In this document: in pieces, positions 47,160 through 61,575 of the stretch
How positions within the stretch are numbered: position 1 is the first letter of the stretch
Layout of the letters: the number at the start of each line of letters is the position of its first letter
Source of the DNA: Epiperipatus broadwayi
Taxonomy: Eukaryota; Onychophora; Udeonychophora; Euonychophora; Peripatidae
Length of the DNA stretch: 64,000 nt
NCBI GenBank assembly: GCA_028023455.1
Contig: JAQFVV010000001.1
Coordinates: forward strand, 18,719,611-18,783,610
Direction of reading: 5' to 3'
The notes under the pieces: model-generated
The model's database searches: none
Told to the model about the DNA's origin: nothing
What the model saw: the letters and a program-made list of their open reading frames with translations, nothing else
Program-made: the position numbers and the translations under genes

Positions 47160-48615
47160 TAAAAAATTAAAAAAAGAAATGAAACTAATATATATATGGC
47201 ATTGAAGTAAAAATGCTACAGATGTAATTGAAAGACAAATATAAGATTTAAAAAATGCATAATCCCTATACTAGATAACAGTATAGAAAAATAAAAATAG
47301 ATAATAAGAGAAGAGGTGGTGAAAATAGATGTAAAATAATGCTATTATTGGAAAGAGTACATAAAGTTTGATGCTTCATCATCTTAATTTACTAAAACAA
47401 TGATAATAATCTTTGATGTAACCTCATAAATCCTCAATAGCATTTAAAATGGATGGAATACAAAAAAATCATTATTTTAAGCTATCTATTTGCAATAAAT
47501 TAAAGGTAACACAGTAAAACCAAATATCATTATCTTATAAGCAATGATCTATACCTATTATATAAACCACTTATAATAGAATAATCATAATGACAAAGAA
47601 TTAGACAAATAAACCTTACTATTCCTTATGAAACAAAACACAATTTACAATAATACAAACTGATACTAAAAGTTAAACGTTATTTATATTTATACTTAAA
47701 CAAAATAATTTATGGATGGATTAGATAATAATTTAATATGTCATATAAATCTAAAATATAAATGATATCTAAATAAATATATGGCCCACTAATTGATTTC
47801 CAATTATAACTAAATAAAATAAAAGTTATGCTAACTCAGCCATGCTATTCCAATAAAATCAATATACTCTTATTAATCTAAGTGAATTATAATAATATTA
47901 AATATTTAATAATATAAAATCAATTAACTAACATACCTCTCCAGTTTCACCAACTTATAATACTATAAAATCAAATCATCCTATTAGATAACATTAAAAT
48001 TTATAATATCCAGTCACATCAATATATAAAATAAATGATATATTCCTATTTGATGCTTATTCAAATTCTATAGACAAATCATATCCAATTACTCTTCGTT
48101 TTAATAAAGTTAAGTTGTTAAAACTTTAGACTATAATTATCAAGACATATAAAAGATTATTAGTGTTTATTATAATCAAATATTAATATTAAAATTTAAT
48201 ATCTTTGTATCAACAAATTTTAGAATACAATTAAAACAAATTCAAATCACTCTAATTTATAACAGAATAAAATTTATTATTATGACTAATTCTCTATAAT
48301 CAAATAAGATTACAATCTTTATGCTGAATACTGACTTAATATAATATTCAGTTTAATGAAAATGATTTAAAATAAAATACGCAAACATCTAATTGCAATT
48401 ACCTTTAGTCATCTTCAATAATTATCACATTTCTACCTTTATTAATCATTGAATCAATTCATATATAATTTGAATCTTCATATAACTGTTATTAGTTACT
48501 AGCAAAATAATTACAATAAACTTCTAATTACTTATTAAATATTTAAGAATGTCCATTATTATTGTATAAAAATTTATACCTAGTTAAACAATAAACATTA
48601 CATTCAATACAAAGA
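47160..48615. other. AT-rich non-coding stretch
   Basis: Nothing recognised. Confidence 0.6.
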
Positions 48616-48620
48616 AAATG

Positions 48621-49227
48621 ATCAATGAAATATAATATAAATCTTTATTATATAATAATAACAACTTGTAAATACATCACAGAAAAATTATATATATAAA
48701 AGCCTTTTTTGGTAATTCTCAATTTTTTTACCCTTCTCAATATGATACCTCGTACTAATACTAACACGTATATTATGAATATAGCGACATCTACTGACAT
48801 TTCCTATAATTCATTATTTTTATCATTTTATTTATTTCCCCTTATATTACTTTCCATTCTTTATCCATTACCCAATCATTCATTAAATCAATTGACTTTT
48901 TGTAAATGTTCATACATGTATTTATATTACATTTTATATATAATACAAAAAGTCAATTGATTTAATGAATGATTGGGTAATAGATAAAGAATGGAAAGTA
49001 ATATAAGGGAAAATAAATAAAATGATAAAAATAATGAAATATAGGAAATGTCAGTAGATGTCGCTATATACATAATATACATGTTAGTATTAGTACGAGG
49101 TATCATATTGAGAGGGGTAAAAAAATTGAGAATTACGGAAAAAGGCTTTTATATATATAATTTTTCTGTGATGTATTTACAAGTTGTTATTATTATATAA
49201 TAAAGATTTATATTATATTTCATTGAT
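48621..49227. mobile_element. 607-bp foldback (giant-TIR MITE-like) element
   Basis: Arms of about 285 bases (48621-48905 and 48941-49227) are nearly perfect complements around a 35-base loop. Outer ends read ATCAATGAAATATAATATAA and its complement. Arm landmarks are AGCGACATCTACTGACATTT, GATACCTCGTACTAATACTA and AGTCAATTGATTTAATGAAT (complements on the other side). The high arm identity indicates recent mobility or arm homogenisation. The ORF at 48709-48960 lies in one arm and is not a gene. No target duplication was recognised. Confidence 0.9.
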
Positions 49228-49229
49228 TA

Positions 49230-50870
49230 TAAGATAAACAACATAAAGGAGTATTATTTCTTAGAATTAAAGAAAATGGTATGTAATTATACTCTTTTAC
49301 CCATTCTGTGGGTGGATTTTTAACTTTTTGTAACTGTTTCTAATGAAGCATGTGGTATGATCGATCATTGAATACTAAACCATCTAATTACCATAACCAA
49401 TAAATTTTTATTGTAGAATTGAATGACAACCAAACAAGTTTACTTCTTTTAAATTAATTCAACATTTATTAACAAATGGATAAAAATTAAATAAAATTAT
49501 ATATATATATAAATTTTCAATATATATGATCTGATTAAGCCTTATGCAATAGCTTCTCAATTGGCATTAATTCTTTTAAATTAAGTAGGTGATTGTACAT
49601 CAAATTTCATTAATCAAATACTAAGATTATAATGTACATCTATGTAAGACAAATGTGTTGTAATACATATGCACTTTTCAAAACATAAGAGAGTCAAATA
49701 CATTATTAATCTTTATATATAAAAATATAGTTAATTGAAATAAAAATATACTTAAGATGAATGTACCCATTCATTCATGTTATTTTAAAAAAAAAAATTA
49801 AATACTTGAAATTAATTTATAATCAACAAATAAGGAGATATATTTTTATATTAGAATCATAATTACTAAGCTACAAAATATATATTTGAATTTAGAGAAA
49901 CATAACTCTTATATTTTAAGCATGTAAAATAAATTTTCACTTAACTTAAATTGTTCTACCATTTATATCAATAAACACTATACAATTATATATACCAAAA
50001 ATAATAATAACAATAATAATATATATTAGCAAATGACCTGCTTCATTGTTTTCAAATGTGACATTTCCAAAATATTATTATAATTTTAATGTCTATTTCT
50101 TGAACCATGATCCGACATTATTTTGTTACTACAGAAAAATAGAAAGATCATGAAAAAGTACTAGATTTTAAGCACATTTTGTTAGTTCTGATCTTTTCTA
50201 AATATTCTAATTATTTTCTCATATAGCAGATATTTGATTGATATGATGTTCTAGGAGTACAGATCCTAGTTTATATCCATAATAATGTAATATAGATATC
50301 CTTTCTTTTAACAGGTATCTGATTCATAAAATATTATAAGTGAATAAATGCTAATTTCATCCATGTTGATGCAATGGAAATTGAACCCATTTATATCTTG
50401 TATATAAATAATTCATCCATCTCATAAAATTATATCAAAAGGTGAACATAATCTTTGAGTACATTTTTATGTTAGCAAATATATCTCATCCCTTGAAAAG
50501 CAAATAATATCCATTTTTAAAGCAAAAATACTACAATTGTTTTTAAATTCTATGAATTAATTTTCATTCTTTCAACAAATTATTGCTCTTCACAAATCCT
50601 CAATAAATCTCTCCAATTAATGGATAAATATTATTTTTCTTTACTCCATCATTCTATCCATTTAATAAGTATTTACTTGTAAAATAAATCTTATGAAGGA
50701 AGTTAAGTTCACTTCTATAAAAGACAAGACATGAAAGAGAGAGAGAGTTTAAATTGTTTAGGTCTATTTACATTTTTTTAAATTGACATCAAAGACACTA
50801 TAGCAATGTTTCATATTAACTCTTTGGTCACTTTCATCCAGCTTTCCATAAATAGAAACCTTATTACACA
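49230..50870. other. AT-rich non-coding stretch
   Basis: Nothing recognised except a short (GA)n run near 50739-50748. Confidence 0.6.
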
Positions 50871-50873
50871 ATA

Positions 50874-50902
50874 TTAATAATAATAATAATAATAATAATA
50901 GC

Positions 50903-50957
<55 letters not shown>

Positions 50958-50958
50958 A

Positions 50959-51001
<43 letters not shown>
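50874..51001. repeat. (AAT)n-(AGT)n compound microsatellite
   Basis: AAT units to about 50900, then AGT units with one AAT interruption at about 50955. It directly precedes the LINE fragment. Confidence 0.96.
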
Positions 51002-51002
<1 letters not shown>

Positions 51003-51008
51003 AACTCA

Positions 51009-52830
51009 CATCCAGAAACACATGTTATTCCGAAATTTTTGCTTGAACACCTTAGCCACTTTACTATTCCCATAATCTACAATATGCTGCATTACCTGTC
51101 AAATCAAATTCATACTATAGAACTACTCTACCCTGTCTCACTAGTGCCCTTTCTTAAAAAACCATTACTACCCTCACCTCTCAATAATCCTAGACCTATA
51201 TCTATGTCCCCACTCATCATTAAATTAATAGAATCTATTATTAAAGATAAAATCCAACCTCTTATATTACCTACTCTATCTAAATTTCAGTTTGCCAAAA
51301 AAGGCTCATCCATTCCTGAGGCTCATGTCTTATTTAGGGCACTAACTAATGACATTCACCACCATAGAAGAGCTGCACCTATTGCAGTACAATTAGATAT
51401 TGAAGCTGCCTTTGATTCTGTGCCTATTGACAAACTCTTAGAAGTGCTTGGTAGTCATGGAATCCCGATTCCAATTATGTATATTTTAGCTAACCTCTTT
51501 ATAAATAGAAACATACACATCACCTTAAATGGAAAAATGTCATCAGAATTCACTCCACATAATTAAATTCCTCAAGGTTCACCCCTTAGTGCCCTTCTCT
51601 TCATCACCTACATTAATTCCCTCTTACTTCAAATTGAAGCTGAACTACCAGGAATACACACGATTTTTTTAAACTGTACAATTAACCATATTTCATTCAT
51701 GGATGACATAACTGTTTTTCTTCCTTCACAAAAATTGTTGCCTAAACTACATAATACATTGGAAAAATACACAAAAGATTTTACTCTTAAATTCAATCCT
51801 GAAAAAATGGCCACATGACCCATACTTACTGGCACTCCAATTAAAACAAAAGTTGAAACCCGACCTCATAACTTCCTGGGAATACCCTTCCATCAATCAG
51901 TAAATATAATGAGAATAAATATACAAAATCAACTAATCATTTCTATACAAAAAATTATTAATTCTCTAACTAAAGCTTATCTTTTAATACACAGCAAGAT
52001 ATCTTTAATTAACATGCTAATCTATCCAAAAATTAATTTCTATTCACCCACCATTAAATTCACAACCTCATTCATCAAGAAAATCAATTCTCTAGGTACT
52101 AAGTTGATCTGGAACCAGAAGACAATTTCTATTAGCATTAATAAACTTCAAAAGCAATCAAAATTTAATGGCTTATCTTTGCATTCAATAAATACCTTTT
52201 ATTATCAAAAGTCCTATAATACACTATTTAAAATCTGCACTAACTTTCAAAATTTTCAGGTTTTTATTCCAATATCTCCTACTGACACATCTCTGCCTAT
52301 CAACAATAAGTTCATTAATAATCTAATTCAACACATATGTCAATACAAATTACCAGATAATATGTTTACAGCAAAAATGAAGTACTGAGATGCATATCAA
52401 AATATAACTACCCTAGATCTACTTCAAACACCAGATAGTTCACTTAAACTAACAAACAAATCTTTAATACAAACATTTAAATTTTGGTATTTAGAACCTA
52501 AATACTTAGACTTCCTCATCAAAATTAACATGGATGCTTTACCAACAAGTGAATTTCTTTTCAATAAGAGGAAATATACTAACATTCAACCTATCTGTCC
52601 CTTATGTGGTAGGGATGATGAAACTACAACATTTTTTATATCACTGCAATGCCTTACATATATATAGACAACTGATAACCACACTCATTTATAATTCTAA
52701 ACCAATATGGGACATCTTAATAGAAAATATTCAAAAAGGAATATTTCCCAATATAATGCTTTCCATCTTTATCATTTTTACTCTCTGGTTCTTAAGATGT
52801 CACTTTGTCTTTAATCCAACATCATGAAAA
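51009..52830 (+). pseudogene. Non-LTR retrotransposon reverse transcriptase, 5'-truncated
   Basis: A single frame runs from about 51039 with in-frame stops at 51564 (TAA), 51816 (TGA) and 52386 (TGA), then shifts near 52630. Recognisable blocks are LNNPRPISMSPLIIKLIESI (fingers), AVQLDIEAAFDSVPIDKLLE (motif A, catalytic D), IPQGSPLSALLF (B, straight after the first stop), ISFMDDITVF (C; FMDD instead of YADD), KFNPEKMAT (D) and HNFLGIPF (thumb). The C-terminal CPLCG...HFLYHC is a CCHC-type zinc motif split by the frameshift. The missing endonuclease shows 5' truncation. The clade is not resolved; it is clearly different from the Jockey-like and RTE-like remnants. Confidence 0.88.
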
Positions 52831-52834
52831 TATA

Positions 52835-53184
52835 AATCTCTTTTGGAAATAAAATCCTAAAAATTAAAATGAGAGATCATTCTTTGGCCCTGGTGGATAT
52901 AATTAATGCCACCTGGAGCCTCAAACAATTATCTCCACAATCATAACTCTGAAACAAAATCAGCAATGGACTCAAAAAGCTATCACAACCATCAATGGAT
53001 AGCTTACTCATTAATTTTCATGTCCCAATTTTTTTCTTCTCTTTAAGTTTCATGTAACATAAAAAAAACACAAAAAAATTATGTAAAATTTTTTTAACAT
53101 ATAATCAGAATATAGAAATTATGTAACATTTTTAACTTGTAATCACAATATAGACATAATAATAAAAAAACTTTTAAAACTAAC
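52835..53184 (+). other. Probable LINE 3' untranslated region with short tandem repeat
   Basis: A-rich sequence follows the LINE. An imperfect duplication of about 55 bases (AAATTATGTAAAATTTTTTT... and AAATTATGTAACATTTTTAA..., each ending in a AATCA-AATATAGA block) lies near 53075-53157. Confidence 0.5.
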
Positions 53185-53466
<282 letters not shown>

Positions 53467-53469
53467 CCA

Positions 53470-53820
53470 GCCACATTTGAAAATAAGTTGAACAAAATTC
53501 AAGTTAGAGACAAGCAGATCACCAGCCTGGATATTTATGCAGCTACTACTTGGTCCCTGCTCAGACAAACAGCAAAGCTATAAAGAACGAAAATTAAAAA
53601 AAGCATGGTCCAGATTATGCTCCTATTGGACAATAATGTGATTAATTAACATTGCTAAAGTGGATAGAATCATGTAAAATTACTTATATAGATATGTACT
53701 TTTAAAAAAATGAATATTGTAGTACTTGAAATTGAATGACAATAATAAGATTCAACATGTATCTTGCTATGGCATTGTAATACTATATAACTATTGGATC
53801 AATAAAGTTTACTATTGTTG
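53470..53820. other. Short non-repetitive segment between microsatellites
   Basis: A moderately GC-richer stretch (53467-53585) without a recognised domain, then AT-rich sequence. Confidence 0.55.
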
Positions 53821-53824
53821 AATC

Positions 53825-54032
<208 letters not shown>

Positions 54033-54349
54033 TAAATACTTTATAATTATTACATATAATAGATAATATTTACATTTTAAAAAAATACAAACAATATTCT
54101 TTTAATTCAACACAAACTCCAAAAAATTATACTGTATTCTTACCATACAATACTGGAAATATATTTTTACACAATCTTTCCAATTTAATATTATACAAAT
54201 AAAATAACAAACATACTGGAGATATTAAATATTAGATGTATTATTTGTAATCTGCTATTATGAATGCAATAATAAAAATATATAATAAAGAAAATGTAAT
54301 ATCCATGATTTTTTTCTTCTGTTTACATTTTGAAGATAAATGTTTAGCA

Positions 54350-54835
54350 TTAGAATTATGATTTTTTTAGATGTGATATATTGGTCCTTTTCCATCATCA
54401 ATGAGTGAATGTTGAATGTATAGAAAATTTTAAACTTTATTTATACTTTCCGAATACAAACAACTTGTTAGTAATATCACAGGTTAATAATTACATACCA
54501 TTTTGAGTAATATTATTATCCAATCTTCTTCAGTTATTGCTGGTCTGATATGCACAGAGGCATTATTCACATACAAGTCAAATTGCAATTTTGGCTTTTA
54601 TGTGAATACTGTCTCTGTGCATATAGGCCAGCAACAACTGAAGAAGAGTGGAGAATAATACTACTTGAAATGTTGTGTAATTATTAAACTGTGTTGTTTA
54701 TTGTGTGTTATTACTAACAAGTTGATTGTATTTGGAAAGTTTAAATAAAGTTTAAAATTTTCTATGCATTCAACATTTACTCATAGATGATGGAAATAGT
54801 CCAACATATCACATCTAAAAAAATTTATAATTCTA
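54350..54835. mobile_element. Foldback element A, copy 1
   Basis: Arms of about 230 bases (54350-54575 and 54597-54835) are complementary. Outer ends read TAGATGTGATATATTGG and CCAACATATCACATCTA; inner parts hold TTGCTGGTCTGATATGCACA and GCCAGCAACAACTGAAGAAG. A second copy is at 63417-63902. In the right arm CTGAAGA, a GAGTGG...CTACTT hairpin and GAAATG resemble the tail of Penelope-like elements. It may therefore be an inverted pair of non-autonomous retroelement tails rather than a DNA transposon. Confidence 0.8.
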
Positions 54836-55089
54836 TAAACTCTATTATTTACACATTTATTTTTAAAATGAATGAAGTCAATTAAAATTTTTATACACTT
54901 CAATTAATAATAAACATTTTTTTCTCAATATTATATGTTGTCATAGCAATGCATTTCAATGTTCTCTGGTTAATAAATTCCATATTAAAATCAAACTAAT
55001 TTTTTTTTTACAATTGACATTACATCTTATATTGAAATTGATTCAAAATTTCAGTAGGTATATATATATATACCTACTTACCTAACTAA

Positions 55090-55412
55090 CTACATATCCA
55101 CCTATATCATCATCATAATCATCAACCATTATCAATCCACTGCAGGATGAAGGTCTCTCCAAGTTAATCCATCTTCTTCCGATCTTTAGCTTCTCTTCTC
55201 CACAACACCCTTGCACATTTTCTTATTTCATCCATCCATCTCACATGTGGTCTCTTCCTGGGTCTTTTACAATCTCTTGGAATCCAGTTTAAAATTTCAA
55301 TTGTCCATCTATTATCATCTCTTCTAGCAATATGTCCAGCCCAACTCCATTTTAATCTTTTAATTTTTTCAATATACATATCTATACATCCACTTAACAA
55401 TTTATCTATCAA
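55090..55412 (-). pseudogene. RTE-like non-LTR retrotransposon, C-terminal fragment
   Basis: The minus frame reads IKRLKWSWAGHIARRDDNRW, then EILNWIPRDCKRPRKRPHVR and WMDEIRK. This is the hallmark C-terminus of RTE-type endonuclease/reverse transcriptases, a stretch found in very many invertebrate repeats. It continues past the frame stop into GGATGAAGGTCTCTCC (plus-strand reading) and an ATC-rich tail (CATCATCATAATCATCAACC), the usual 3' end of this class. Everything upstream of the fragment is missing; the truncation coincides with a degenerate tetranucleotide array. Confidence 0.85.
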
Positions 55413-55790
55413 TTTACCTATTTACCCATCTATCTACATAACTATCTATCTACTTATCTATCTCTCTACCTATCTACATACCAACCTTTATAACTATCTA
55501 TCTATCTACATACTTATTTATCTATCTACATATGTAACCATCTATCTACATACCTATCTATCTACCTACATTCCTGCTATCTATCTACCTTTATACCTAC
55601 CTGTCTATCTATTTACATACCTATCTATACATTTGTCAATATTTCTTTCTGTTTATCCAGCTTTTAATTTATTTATCTATCTACTTAACTATCCGTCTAT
55701 TTATTTGTCTATTTACATACATACTTATCTATGTACATACATATCTACCTACATATCTATCTGTCTACATACCACTTTATTATATTTTGG
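55413..55790. repeat. Degenerate (TATC)/(CTAC) tetranucleotide array
   Basis: About 380 bases of CTAT, CTAC and ATAC units in irregular order, an old and eroded tetranucleotide array. The Tyr/Ile/Ser/Leu-rich frame (55633-55821) is an artefact. Confidence 0.9.
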
Positions 55791-55799
55791 CCACAGTCT

Positions 55800-56220
55800 C
55801 TCCCCTCACTTTATATCTTGATGTCAGATGTCTGAATAAAAATATAAATTTTGATTTTAATATTTATTATATAGGTATTGTTTAACTTTAATTTGGTAAT
55901 TTATTTTGTCACCATATTTCAATTTTAATATTTTCTAACTATTTTCTATTTTTAATTTGGCGATTTGAATAATTCCAAATTGTTATTGACAAAAGCAAAA
56001 AAAAAAATTAGTAAGGAGACAGAAATTAAAAGCACTGATACCTGATTTTTTTTATATTTTAATTCAATATTTTTGAAATTTTTTTAAATCCGTAAATGTT
56101 ATTCCTTTGTTTTTACTTAAACTTTTTTGACATTTATTGTAACTTTTTATTTATTAATAATAAAGATCTGCAAATCTTTTTTCCTGTTTGTTTTCTGGTT
56201 TAATTGTTAATTGTAAAAAT
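55800..56220. other. AT-rich non-coding stretch
   Basis: Nothing recognised. Confidence 0.6.
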
Positions 56221-56224
56221 AATT

Positions 56225-56793
<569 letters not shown>

Positions 56794-56819
56794 CAATAGT
56801 TTATGAATGGTTGCATTAT

Positions 56820-59385
56820 TAGATAATTAGATAGATGGATAGTATTATTTTTTTCTACTCTACTTTTTTTTTACAATTTTAAATATCAAGAGGCAATTCT
56901 GACATCATGGAATCATAAGGTCAAATGTGAATCTTATTCATTTTTTCTCCTTTCCATTTTCATTTTCTAATAGCAAATAAGAAACACAACCTACCTCACT
57001 TTTAGGTAATAAAAAATTTATTAGTTATTTAATAATTAACATAAATTAGAAGTTATGATAAAATATGCCTTTTTTAAAAATATTACCAAATTATATTTTT
57101 ATTATTACATCTGGTGGCAGTATCTAATAATGCTCTGCCTTTTATTTCTGTATAAAATCTTTATTTTATATTAAAACTGAATAAATTGGATCTGATATCT
57201 TTTTCATTTAATTTTACATTTAAAAAATATACTAAATAATCATATTTGAATTTTGCAAATACTAAAAAATGAATTGTAAATATGAACAAAGGATATATTT
57301 CATCATACAAGAATGTGAAATAAATCTTCAGAAAATAAAAAAATGTTTTTTTTTATTTTTAATGTGAACAAACAATGGTGAATTTATGAGAAAATCTATC
57401 AATATCTGCTTTCAAATATATTTACTTTATAATTTTTATAATATTTGAAAAGACTCTAACACAGTGTCAATTCTGAAGATATTACAACATCAGTTTCATA
57501 TACAGCTTAATCAAATCTACACTATGATTTTCTTTATAATATTATAGTCAAGTTTAATCACTTCTATTTTTAAAAGTAAAATGTATATGAATAAAGTCAA
57601 AGTGTATGTGTATATTCCTTTATTTTAAATAATTATCAACTGATTACTGTGTAAAAATAATCAGAAATATTTAATCAACAAGCAAATGATATTTTTTATT
57701 TCAAAAACTTTGTGTGAAAACAAGACTATAAATTAGAAAAATTGTTAATGCTTTGGATAAGATCATTTCTGTCATTCATAATAAAGATATCTGATATTTG
57801 CTGATATATTTTTCTTTTAATTATTAAAACAATAAAAGCATGATCACCCAAGTAGTATTATAAAAAAAGTCTTATGTTAATATCAGGTAAGATAAGGGAA
57901 AATTAGCAATCTTAAATGGTAGAATTACAATGCCATTTTTGAAACAAACAAGCAACATTGATTATCAGAAGTGATTGCTGAAGACATTTGATAAACTGGA
58001 ATTGGTTTTTTTTTTTTCAAGAATTATGTTGCTATGTTTTTAATAATTATTTGTACATGTTTGTTTATATTAGTTTAGTAATTTATTTTGCCACTATAAT
58101 TTTTATTATCACTTGTACAAAATTTTGACTATGATACAGTGATTGATAGATAGGTAGTAGGTAGGTAGATGGATCAATAGGTAGAGAGATCAATATGTAG
58201 GTAGATAGTTACACAGATGGATGTTTTTCAATTAATACTTGGACATTTTTATGTTAGTTTACTAATTTATTTTGCCACTGTATATGTGATCATTATTGGA
58301 CTAATTTTAGACAAAGATAGATGAATAGATAGATAGTTATGTAGATATACGATTAAATAGATGGATGCTGATATTGCCTTTTTCATTTTCTAATACCACA
58401 TGGAAATGTGTTGCCCAACCTTCCTCACTCTCTGTTAATTATTCAAAAATCAACATAAATTAATAATTTCAATAAAATAAAAAAAATGTTACATTTTTTA
58501 TTAATTGTTATATTAATATTTTTTATTATTCTTTTTTTCTCAAGTATTATGCTGTTATGTTTTTTATAAGTATTTATATGTATTTTTTTATGTTAATTTA
58601 GTCACTTAATATTTTGGAAAAGATTTATAAGATCTTTCTATAAAATCTATCTTTTTTTAATTTTCAATAAAATTTGAAATGTTTTATATGGATTTATTGT
58701 TTTTCTATTAATCATAATATTAATCTAAATTTTAATATTTAATATATTATGAACTCATGCAAATGTTTCAACTTTTGATGAATTTAAAATATAATGCTTT
58801 ATTTGTTAATTGTAAAATTAAAATATTTTTATTTAAGCATATGTTTTTTTATTAATTCTTACTCTAGTTTATGTGCATTATCTGTTTTCATACTTTCTTT
58901 TAAGCACATACTTTTATTGTTCCCATATTTTAAAATTCACTTACTTTCCTTTTATCATATTTTTATTAATTTCTTATGTTAGTTTAGTAACTTTTTTTGA
59001 CAAATATTATTTGCTAAATTCTAAATATTAATTTTGAATGTTTTATTATTTGTCACTTAACATATTATCCATAGTGTTTTGATTTTATATTTTATAATTA
59101 CAGTTTTAATAGATATCATAGAATACCTTTTGACAATTTGGGGAACAAAGAACAGTTTCATAGATTATTTTTATGATATCTTTGGATTTTTTAAATTTTT
59201 GATAAAATTTGAAAATTTTTATATAGACTGGAAAAAATATCTGAAACATTTTTATAGGCATGTTAAATGTGATGTCAAAAGTTGTTTATCACTTGATCAT
59301 CTCAGTAGTTTTTTTATCGTTCCCCTAGTAACAAAAATGACATAGAGTATCTACTAAAATGGCACTGAATATTATATATATATAT
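56820..59385. other. AT-rich non-coding stretch with small GATA patches
   Basis: Short GATAGATAGGTAG patches occur near 58140-58205 and 58318-58340, each next to a TTTGCCACT(A/G)TA block, which indicates an old duplicated segment of about 180 bases (58075-58170 and 58255-58350). No gene is seen; frames 58794-58982 and 59079-59345 are unrecognised. Confidence 0.55.
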
Positions 59386-59387
59386 AT

Positions 59388-59836
59388 CATTAAAATCAGT
59401 CACTAGACAATCTCAATATCATTTAAAATCAATAATCTCAACCTGTTGTCAAGACAACCTCTTTTTAACAAAGAAATTGGAATGCCATCTTTATTTATGA
59501 TCCAATATATTTATATAGATACTAAACATTGCAACTTGACCACAACCATTGAAATTTTTAAACACATAAATATAACCTGTTCTGAAAGCAAATTATTAAA
59601 TAATAAAATATAATATTACAAACTGCAATTAGAATTTTCAAATTGTACCCAAAGTATTATTTAAATAATAAGTGTAATGATGTTGAAGGCTAAATGGGTT
59701 TATAAATGATTATTAAAATCAGTCAACATTAGGGAATGTTGATATTACTAACAATCAGCACTCTCAAGCTGTTGTCAAAGAAACCTTCTTTTAATACAAA
59801 GCTGGAATACCACCTTTATTTATGATCCAATATATA
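59388..59836 (+). repeat. Direct repeat pair, about 125 bp units
   Basis: Units at 59388-59515 and 59713-59836 share ATTAAAATCAGTCA, AATCTCAA/CTCTCAA plus GCTGTTGTCAA, and TTTATTTATGATCCAATATAT. The first unit follows a TA repeat. They look like two copies of a small interspersed repeat in the same orientation. Confidence 0.65.
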
Positions 59837-59839
59837 GAG

Positions 59840-61480
59840 TACAGTTGAAAAATGTATCCACTAAATTTTTGTTATTTGCTTATATGATTTCAGTTTATGA
59901 TATAAATATTTTAATTTTAAATGTGTGATTGCTAATAAATAAAAATCTTGATATGACAATAAAATGACTGTATATCATATCCATCGAATTTGAATTCAAA
60001 CTGAGATAAAACTCTAAACATTTTTTAAGTATTATTTAGGCTTAGGATTATTTTGAGATAGTATCCTTTAATCAATGCATGTAAACATTAAATATTGGTT
60101 AGTAAATAACTATCTAACTAGTTTTAATAATCTGTAGCTCTCCATTAATTGTCAATCTGTTCCACTATAAAGAACAAATAAGATCTTTACTTTGATATAA
60201 GCTATTTAACTGTTTTATTACTTATATATATATATATATATAATGTGTGTGTGCGTGTTTATTTCAATTATCAATATATAAAAATAAATAATAATCTTAG
60301 CCAGCTTATGGCATGACAACATATTTTAAAGTTAAAATTAAAAAATTAATCAAAATGCCATTAAAATCACACAACATTAATATTCCCACTTAAATGATAT
60401 GAGAAAATTAAGGTTCTGTGACTTTAATGGCTTCGGATTTTTTTTAATTTGTCTCTGTATATATAATAACTTATGGTTTTAATTAACTGTAAATAAACAT
60501 ATGTCATCTGGTGTAATCTCTTTAAGACAACACGACAATGTCTCACAAGTATTACTTGCCAAATCAATAATATTTGCCAACAAAAAAAAAATATTTTCTG
60601 TTAGCTAATAGATCTTAAATATTAAAAAATATTTAATCATCAACAACTTGTAAGAAAGAAATGAATAAAATTGCAAATATTCACAAAAAAACACAAATTT
60701 GTCATTGCCCAATATTATTAAAAATGATTACTTAATTTCTCTGTTTTGGGAAAATTAAATAGTGCTAAAATTATATTATTACTATTAATATTTACAATTA
60801 ACTTAATTTTTTTTTTCTTGCAAATAAGTGATGTCTGAATTTATAGTTATCTTAAAGATGCAGTAAAAGTGAATTTTATTGTTAGCAGAAGATAATAATT
60901 TGGGCGTTTGTAAGACTTTTTATGCTTTCTTATATAGATTATATCAGATGATTTTAAATTTATATAGTCAAACTATAATTACGTATAACAAAGAATTGAC
61001 ATCTTTTTATTGACCTAGTAATATTTTTAAGATTTTTTAGAAGTTATGTAATTGCTAATTGCTTAAAAATAAACAGTAAAACATTAAAATGCTTAATTTG
61101 AGATAAACTCTAACTTATTTTCTTAATCTTATTTTCCATAATTTAGAAACTAGAATAATCTTACTTAAGTAAAAAAAGATTTGCATTATTTTATTTATTG
61201 CACTTTCAAGTAGAATAAATGATATTTGTCTTATATAAATAATATTTTGCTAAATTCTAAATTGTGTTAATGATGGTGAGGACTTTCTGAACTATAAGAT
61301 TTTTATGAACCTAAAGAGTTTATTTAATATTGTGGTCTTGGTGTAATTGTTTATTTTACAAGAATTATGATTTAAAAATCTTAATTTTATATCTAGCTAA
61401 ATGAGAGTCCATTATTGCTTTATATGTACACTTGTAAATAACATCTAGTTGTTACATAACTTTAAGATTTTTTTCTGAGA
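59840..61480. other. AT-rich non-coding stretch
   Basis: A (TA)n-(TG)n run near 60221-60260; otherwise nothing recognised. Confidence 0.6.

Positions 61481-61481
<1 letters not shown>

Positions 61482-61571
<90 letters not shown>
61482..61571. repeat. (AT)n microsatellite
   Basis: About 90 bases of AT dinucleotides. Confidence 0.97.
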
Positions 61572-61575
<4 letters not shown>

